From: Jacaranda mimosifolia
Taxonomy: Eukaryota; Streptophyta; Magnoliopsida; Lamiales; Bignoniaceae
Reading direction: 5' to 3'
Length of the DNA: 64,000 nucleotides
NCBI GenBank assembly: GCA_018894105.1
Contig: CM032118.1
Location: forward strand, 26,702,690-26,766,689
In this document: positions 59,172 through 64,000 of the stretch, in pieces
Numbering within the stretch: position 1 is the stretch's first letter
How the letters are laid out: each line of letters opens with the position of its first letter
The notes under the pieces: model-generated
The model's input: the letters and a program-made list of their open reading frames with translations, nothing else
What the model was told of the DNA's origin: nothing
Databases searched by the model: none
Position numbers and translations under genes: made by a program

Positions 59172-60126
59172 TGATGCTCCCAAAAATCAGTGTAATAGAT
59201 GATCCAGCAAGGATATCTAAGCCTTCCAAGTGTAGGACCTCTAATGAACAAGTCCACACACCTTAGGCATGCTCTAATCAACCTTACTTGTGCTAGAACA
59301 AGAGAGGAAGAATGTAAGGAGTTGTGGTATTGGATGAGAGAATTTTTGTGATTATTCAACACATGAATTATATCACACTTGGAAGGAAAATGTGAGGACA
59401 GCCAACCACACCAAGTGGCCAGCCACATGGCCTTTTATAGAAGAGATGGAAGCTCTTAGATGCTTCCATCACACCATCCATGCTAGTTTGCCAACTTACA
59501 CATGCATTTGCATTTAATTAACATTTTCATTTCATCTCATTAAATGAAATGCTAATTAACTTAATCTTCCATTTGATTTTTCTTCAAAATTCAAATTCTA
59601 AATTTAATTAATTTAACTTAACTCTTTAAATCAATTAATGTTAATTTAACTCCTTAAGTCAACTTGACTAATTAATTGTCATATGGCACCAATTAAATTA
59701 ACTCAATAATTTAATTCATCTAATTTAACTCCTTAAATTATTTTGACTAATTTAACACTTAAATTAATCAAGCCAAAATGACCAATTAAAATAGTCAATC
59801 ATTTGTCACTCCAAAAACTCCTAGACTTGAATTTTCTAACTCTTTAAAAAATTTCTCCTATAAAATAAGAGTTTTCTTAGGCTTTTGTGTGTGACCTATT
59901 AGGTTCATCCATTCATTGGACACTGGCTCACAACTCATTGTGATATTTTGAATATTGAAATATTCACATTAGTTTAAACTCCTTTAAACTAATAACTCTT
60001 TCAATTAACCTCTATTAATTGAAACGTACCCAATCTCTATGGTCGATGTCTAGCTTGTCCCATGGAGCCCAACTGATTGGGTGAATGAATTATATCTTGA
60101 TAAACTAGTATAGTTGACGCTTACCA

Positions 60127-62370
60127 TTTAAAGCATTAAAAATGCAAATTTTTAATGCAAATTAACTAAGCTAAAAATGCATTAAAAAGGATCTAAGCAT
60201 GCCATTAATATAGATTAGGTATGAGGATTGCCTTGTTTTGTTGAAAAAGCAAGGAGGCTAGAAGAAAGCTTTTGACTCTTCAAAATTGCCTTCTAGCAGT
60301 GCAGCAGAGTAGCAACCAGCTTTCCCCAACCAAATGATTTTTTCTTGAGCTAACAATTTTATTGGAACTCCACAATACCTTGCTGGATCTACAATCCAAA
60401 ATTTAGCTCAATCAAAACTCAAAAAGGTCACCCAGAACTGCCTCAAAGTCACTAACAGAAATTGGATCTCCAAAGGTGACCAATCCAATTGTCTTGCCTC
60501 TAACGTTAAGATCCACACACCAATGCAATAACCTATTCTCCTCAATATTAATTGGAGAATATAGAGAAAATACATGATGATGAAGGGTTGATTTGGAGAT
60601 AGGAGAAGAAAAGAAAGTGAAGTTTCAACACATGATGCAACACTTGAAGATTTGAGGGAAAAGTGGATAGAATCTAATTCTTCACACTTGTTGCTAGATT
60701 GCTGCCCCTCTCTCCCTCTGTATCTATATATAGAATGAGGATGGTGTGATCCCAGTGTGGCATCACACATTCCTCAAAGGGTGACCGCCAACTTGGCATT
60801 GCAAGTTGGCATTCAATTTGAATTTAAATTTCATGTGAATTTAAATTTCATTTGAAATCTTCATTTCATCTCATGAAATGTCATCCAAATAAATTCTAAT
60901 TCACATCAAATGAACATTTCATTTGAATTTTTCCCTCCAAAATTAATTCTCCATGTTAATTAAATTAAACTCATTTAATTTAATTAATTACCTTGACTTA
61001 ACTCTTCAAGTCAATTAGCTTAACACTTTAAGCTAACAATTGTTAACTTAACCCCTTTAAGTTAACTTGACCAATTGATAGTCATGTGGTACCAAATAAT
61101 TAACTCCTTAATTATTGGTCTTAATTTACCTCCTTAAATTAGTTAGATCAATTTAACAATTAAATTGATCAAGCCAAAAATGACCACAATATTTATGTCA
61201 ATTGGTCAACCTCCAAATCAGTTGTGTGGGACTTTTCTAACTCTTAGAAAATTCCCCTTCATCGCCTAGGATATGCAATTAGCTTTTGTGTGTGACCCAT
61301 TAGGTTCTACCATTCATTGGACATGGGCTCCCAACTTTGAGACTTTGGAATATCAAATATTCACTTTAGTTTAAACTCCTTTAAATTAAAAGACTCAACT
61401 CAATTAATCTCCACTAATTGAAGAATACTCAATCTCCATGTCGATGTCCAACCTCAAGCCCATGAAGCCCTATTCGTTGGCTGAAATGAATGCTTTTAGA
61501 GAACCATTCTAGCTCTATGCGTACCATACAAATACGGTCCTTCCGTCTCCTATCTCCCGAAAAAGCCCTAGGGCAAGATATTTATCGGATCCCTAATAGC
61601 CTCAATTTTATGTTTCTATTCTCAATATTTAATTCCCTTTATGACCTCATCTTTGCAAAACTCTTTTTCCAAATTGGCATACTACCTTGCGCAAGGATTT
61701 TATGGAATCGATCATTATAGAATACATAGGAGATGTCCTCGCCTTTCATAACGACGAGGAGTCAAATCCCCTCTTGGATGTCATAAACTTCCATGTCTAA
61801 GTAGCTCATACCTAATCTCTACCCGAACAACCCGCTACATGGCCAGGGAAAAGTCAAAGCATGAAGACCTAAACACAAGGTTACAATGGATCCTCACGTC
61901 TATGGACTAATTATATGCACTAGCGTAAGCTGGGGAACTTGCTACTACGGCTATCTAGTGGATTCTCCGGGCTAATCCTCAGTACCTTATTTTTTAACAA
62001 ACATCCACTAATATACACCCATATCTCATATGGCATTGTTCATGATTCGAAGTAATATCCAACTTATTGGATTAATGCATCGTCAGTGCAAGTCTATCCG
62101 GATCTTAGATTTCCCTAGCCTCATAAGATCCTATGACTTTGAAGTTTTTTAAGATCACGATCGTGTAAGATTTATTTCATGATCACCACCAAGTTTGTGA
62201 CCAAGTCCGTAGTCTTGTGTGATCTAAGGGCTTCAACCAAATGCCAGTGAAGTAAATATGTGCATAAGACAAAGATGGTCATTTAAAGAATATCATTTAA
62301 TCAAGATTGTATCACAAGTGAAATAGTTTACAATGCCAATCTAATTGGCTTGTAGGGCACTATTCTAGCA
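60127..62370 (-). repeat. 3' LTR of element J
   Basis: This is a near-complete LTR of about 2.24 kb. The inverted-repeat train at 60955-61180 is well kept, including GATCAATTTAA and TTAAATTGATC with loop CAA at 61146-61170. A TATA-like stretch is at about 60719-60733. The ORFs at 60408-60770 and 61490-61720 are LTR shadows. Confidence 0.85.
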
Positions 62371-62399
62371 ATCTTCTACTTGCCGTAAAGCCTATTCCC

Positions 62400-64000
62400 T
62401 ATAGTCTTAAGACCCATATTCTCAAGATGTCTTTCAAATACCTTTTGCGGTAAGGGTTTAGTCAGTAGATATGGTATGTTCTCTTTCGAGGCAACTCTCT
62501 CCACACAGATGTCGCCTTTGTCAATGATCTCCTGAATCGAATGATATCGCCTTAAAATGTGGTTGGACTACTAATGACATTTTGGCTCTTTAGCTAACGC
62601 TACCTCCCTATTGTTGTCATAGAAGACAACGACTAACAAAGCAATGCTAGGTACTACATTCAACTTTTGGATGAAGTTTTTCGTCCAAACACCTTCCTTT
62701 GAAGATTCGAAGCCACAATATATTCTGCCTGGGTGGTTAAATCACTCATAGTATCTTGTTTGGAACTTTTCCAACTTACTTCGCCAACATTGAGGCAAAA
62801 TATAAATCCAGAAGTGGATTTTTAGTTATCTACATCGGATTGGAAACGGGAATCTAAAAACCCCTCAAGTTTCAATTCTCTATTGCCATATACCAAAAAT
62901 AAGTCCTTAGTCCTTCTCAAGTACTTAAAGATTTTTTTAATGGCCATCCTGTGACATTCACCGCGGTTGGATTAGAAACAGCTCGTAACACTTAGAGTGT
63001 GTTCCACATTCGATTTTGTACATTAGACGACATACATTACGCTTCCTATAGCAGATACATATGGTATATGGGACATTCTTTGTCTCTCATCTTCAGTCTT
63101 AGGGGCTATAGATTTGGAGAGACGAATGTTATGTCATAAAGGAAGGAATCCCCACTTAGATTCTTCCATTATAAACCTCTTTAGTATCTTGTTAATGTAC
63201 GGTGTTTGGGAAAGCCTTAGCATCCTCCTCGATCTATCTCTATAAATATGTATTCCTGATAATAGGATTCTCCCAAATCCTTCATGGAGAATTGAATAGA
63301 TTACCACGTTTTAGTGTACTCTAATATTTCTCTCATTTCCAATGAGAAGAATGTTATATACATAAAGCATAATAAACTCTATGCTACTCCTATTAGCCTT
63401 CTTATACACATAAGTTTCATACACATTTTTAACAAAGCCAAGCGATTTGACTCTCTTGTCAAAACGTATGTTCCAACTTCGGGATGTATGTTTAAGTCCA
63501 TAAATGGATCTTTGGAGTTTGCAAACCTTTTGCTCATTCCCTTTGGATATAAAACCATATGGTTGCTCTATATAGATTTGTTCTTCAATGTTTCCATTAA
63601 GAAAAGCGGTTTTCACATCCATTTTCCATATCTCATAGTCATAATATGCAGCTATGGCAAGTAAAATCCAAATAGATTTAAGCATTGCGACCTATGAAAA
63701 GGTTTCCTCGAAATTGATTTTGGATCTTTGAGTGTAATCTTTTATCACTAGTCGTGCCATAAAGGTCATAACCTCTCCATCGACTCCTAGCTTTCACTTA
63801 TAGATCCACTTGCAACCTATGAAAATAATTCCATCTGGTGGATCTACCAAAATCTATACTTTGTTGGAGTACATAGAGTCCACTTCGGATTTCATGGCAT
63901 TATGCCAATGTCCTAAGTCTATGTCCAACATAGCCTCCTAATAGGTCTTTGGATCACTATCCGATTGGTTTGTCTCATAAAGAAATTCAAACCTTTTGGG
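62400..64000 (-). pseudogene. RNase H and RT of element J (broken)
   Basis: RT is open on the minus strand at 63685-63311: it keeps the first metal-site motif KMDVKTAFLNGN and the LQRSIYGLKHTSRSWNIRFD stretch, but the YVDD box is YVYN, so the catalytic aspartates are lost. RNase H (about 63000-62640) and the connection are in broken frames, for example a stop-containing SWKSSKQ region near 62755. The pre-RT linker continues to the window edge. Homologous order and wording match F, A and B. Confidence 0.82.

Larger units (their letters stand above)
54690..60126 (-). mobile_element. Copia element C, 5' portion only, split by solo LTR S6
   Basis: On the minus strand: 5' LTR (56837-57160 plus 59177-60126), PBS (56822-56834, TGGTATCAGAGCC, a perfect consensus), leader (54830-56821) and the first about 45 codons of gag (54690-54829). 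Everything after that is lost at the junction with B. The LTR is cut near 60126, where the J LTR begins. Confidence 0.8.
60127..64000 (-). mobile_element. Copia element J (runs off the right edge)
   Basis: The minus-strand 3' LTR is about 60127-62370 (5' boundary TATTCTAGCA), followed by the polypurine tract (62371-62385) and pol to the window end. The LTR lacks its last about 25 bases at the junction with C. Gag, leader and 5' LTR are outside the window. Confidence 0.85.

Overview
The window is AT-rich plant nuclear DNA made almost wholly of nested transposable elements. I see no host gene, tRNA gene, rRNA gene or CRISPR array. The repertoire fits flowering-plant repeat-rich heterochromatin: Ty1/copia LTR retrotransposons primed by initiator-Met tRNA, a SIRE-like copia remnant, and a Harbinger-like and a Mutator-like DNA element. 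The species cannot be named from this sequence.

One copia family supplies about 85% of the window. It has unusually long LTRs (about 2.0-2.3 kb), an unusually long untranslated leader (about 1.7-2 kb between primer-binding site and gag) and a single gag-protease-integrase-RT-RNase H reading frame. Copies are labelled here for cross-reference. G (+) covers 1-20180: leader, gag, pol and 3' LTR, with its 5' LTR outside the window. Its integrase is split by a solo LTR, S1 (3456-5285 plus 15551-15960, target duplication GAGAT). S1 is itself split by the only full-length element, F (-, 5286-15545, target duplication GTTTG). H (-) is a remnant at 20181-24132 whose LTR carries a 1.45-kb PIF/Harbinger-like element (21247-22691). 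Next come 24133-24934 (unassigned), solo LTR S2 (24935-27112), a SIRE-like copia pol plus extra downstream ORF (27118-about 31160), a short patch with CACTA-like and tRNA-like remnants (31250-31820), and a truncated LTR, S3 (31821-33654).

A (-) follows at 33655-44754, interrupted by solo LTRs S4 (34720-36738) and S5 (39613-41725). B (-) spans 44755 to about 54690 and carries a 1.5-kb Mutator-like element with a GC-rich core (52391-53904). C (-) spans about 54690-60126 and is interrupted by solo LTR S6 (57166-59171). J (-) spans 60127-64000 and runs off the right edge.

Every coding region is broken by stops, frameshifts or loss of catalytic residues, so nothing here should be autonomously active. 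The most interesting signals lie outside the coding regions. Each LTR of the main family carries a train of seven to nine short inverted repeats with a shared GAG/CTC-type loop, whose stems differ between copies in a compensatory way. A separate dyad lies just upstream of the TATA box. The leader carries four spaced motifs whose flanks are conserved by position but whose cores are conserved by element. All alignments and base-pairings were made by eye; no search, fold or identity calculation was run.
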